NCBI GenBank assembly: GCA_021234155.1 | Contig: JAJEKV010000011.1 | Location: forward strand, 19,732,677-19,796,676 | Direction: 5' to 3' | DNA: 64,000 nucleotides | Source of the DNA: Isoetes taiwanensis | Taxonomy: Eukaryota > Streptophyta > Lycopodiopsida > Isoetales > Isoetaceae | Shown: piece after piece, positions 62,640-64,000 of the stretch | Position numbering within the stretch: the stretch's first letter is position 1 | Layout: each line of letters begins with the position of its first letter | Notes under the pieces: model-generated | What the model saw: only the letters and a program-made list of their open reading frames with translations | Database searches by the model: none | Told to the model about the DNA's origin: nothing | Translations under genes and position numbers: made by a program

Positions 62640-64000
62640 GCTGCAGTGCAAGCTTGCAAGGTTGCAAAGGAGTGGACCAGATGGTTTAAAGAAGTCGGAG
62701 TAGAGGTTGGAGTACAACTGGTTCGCTTCAAAGCAAGGCATCGGGCGATTCCGGAATCAGGTTATAAATGGCGGTGCTCCTTTGAAAACCAAATTTTTTC
62801 CCTATTTTTTCCGCCACGAGCAGAGAAGAAGAGTCAACGAGCAAAAGAGAGGATTGATTAGGGTTACATGCATAGGAAGCCGGGAATGCAGCTTCTAAAT
62901 TGTATGCATGTATTTTGATTTCGTCGATCAGAGCTGTGCATTCCGTCGATCAAAAAAAGCAGAGAAGCTGTAGAAAACTGTGGATGGCAGCAGTATTACA
63001 TAGATTTCTATAGCAAACAGAAGATACTGAGGAAATATCCCCAATTCTGTAGGTAATCTCTCTGCCCTCATTAAACTCGCTCCTCTGTTCAGTCAAGGTA
63101 GTGTAGTATGACTGAAAAATACGGTGCTCTGCTTGGTTGAGATATAGACCTTTTAGAATCGGAAGCACAAATTTATGCAGCATCCGATTTCTGTGTTAAG
63201 AACTGGCAGGAGGCAGACAAAAAGAGTATACTGTAAGTTTTGATTCCAAAATCTCTGATGTTGGTGGACAAAATTGAAGGAGACAAATAAGAAGATTGAA
63301 GGTGAATTTGACCATTTTGGAGGATCCATGTATGTATGCAGTTAGCTGTGTCTGCCCAGTTCCTATTAGTTTGCCGCATTTGATCCAATGATAAATACGT
63401 GTAAAAAAAAGTGATAGGCTTCTGGAAATTTCTTGAAACTTTGTGCTCGAGAATCCAGAAGCTTCAAGATAATGCTTGACCATACATATGCAGTGTGCCA
63501 ACAACATTTTTGTAATTCTCATACTTGATAGTATGTTGAATATAGAGGACGTCATGATCTGGGCCAAGCTTTGGTAGTGGGATGCAGATGAAAATCAATT
63601 TGAATTCTCAAAGTAATGGCAGTTTTGAAGTATAGTTATGATGATGAGACAATCTGTTGGCAGATTTTAGGCATGACATTCAATGTTGCCTCGCTATAAA
63701 CAAAAGCTTCAGTGGCTATTCTTAGATTCAATCAATATAATTGGCTTTTTCCATATGTTTACCATTGTATTCTTTCTAGAAAGTAGGAAGCAATGATTGA
63801 TGATTTGTTAGTGCATGTACAATGGATTGTATAACTGGTTCTAGGTTTTTGCAATACTTAACTTATAGTGTTAATATTGCTCATTGTTGGTTATAATGTT
63901 TAAATATAAAGCAAGTTTGATATAAGGTTGTCAAATTGACAAACATCGATGCAAAGAAGCCTTACCCCGAGAAACACAAACATTCCATGTAAAAAATATA
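62640..64000 (+). other. Sequence downstream of the heat-shock-type promoter, no gene recognised
   Basis: Frames without ATG or of fewer than about 70 codons. Reverse-strand frames at 62950-63567 of up to 123 codons have no motif. If the promoter is live, its coding part lies beyond the window or the transcript is non-coding. Confidence 0.35.

Overview
The window is nuclear DNA of a land plant. Spliced plant genes and gene pieces, a plant-type bHLH regulator, many PPR-protein fragments and plant chromovirus, copia, LINE and CACTA elements all point that way. The wording of the PPR pieces suggests a seed-free vascular plant, perhaps a fern, but the species cannot be fixed from sequence alone. 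About nine tenths of the window is mobile DNA in various states of decay. One complete protein-coding gene is visible: a five-exon bHLH factor of the FBH type at 57.7-59.2 kb.

Layout. 0-5 kb: relics of one LINE family (called LINE-B here), pentanucleotide repeats and a tandem duplication interrupted by a LINE-B insertion. 5.3-6.6 kb: a 5'-truncated L1-type LINE (LINE-A) with a 14-bp target-site duplication. 9.6-15 kb: LINE-B reverse-transcriptase debris, tandem units with tRNA-like promoter boxes, a cluster of host-gene pieces (CRINKLY4-like ectodomain, PPR, NAD(P)-binding protein), a foldback element and a copia relic. 15.1-17.9 kb: a longer LINE-B copy. 18.0-22.4 kb: LTR debris, then a second LINE-A with its target-site duplication. 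25.0-26.4 kb: a 667-bp tandem duplication carrying LINE 3' tails.

27.4-52.5 kb is a nest of elements. An older LTR element (G1, + strand) has its truncated 5' LTR and primer-binding site near 28.0 kb. It is split by a full-length 13-kb Ty3/gypsy chromovirus (G2, - strand, 30,693-43,740, target duplication AATAC). The 3' LTR of G1 is split by a CACTA transposon (45,128-50,886, target duplication TAC). The CACTA interior carries PPR gene pieces and a sub-block whose two flanks match those of the 11.6-13.8 kb gene-fragment cluster.

The most unusual signal is that both G1 and G2 contain a histone-H3-fold coding region between the primer-binding site and the place where gag starts or should start, on the element's own coding strand. 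In each, the same short charged module precedes the fold. G2 also carries an uninterrupted 466-codon reading frame (ORF-A) and a 139-codon frame (ORF-B) ahead of gag. This suggests an LTR-retrotransposon lineage with its own H3-like protein and accessory genes; the copies seen here are broken.

52.5-57 kb holds degenerate repeats, a pair of inverted SINE-like sequences and a tandem palindromic block upstream of the bHLH gene. 59.5-60.5 kb has a 71-bp tandem repeat with a hairpin and another LINE-B 3' end. Near 62.6 kb a heat-shock-element array sits 10 bp ahead of a TATA box with no gene recognisable behind it inside the window. All assignments were made by eye from translations and repeats; no database search was possible.
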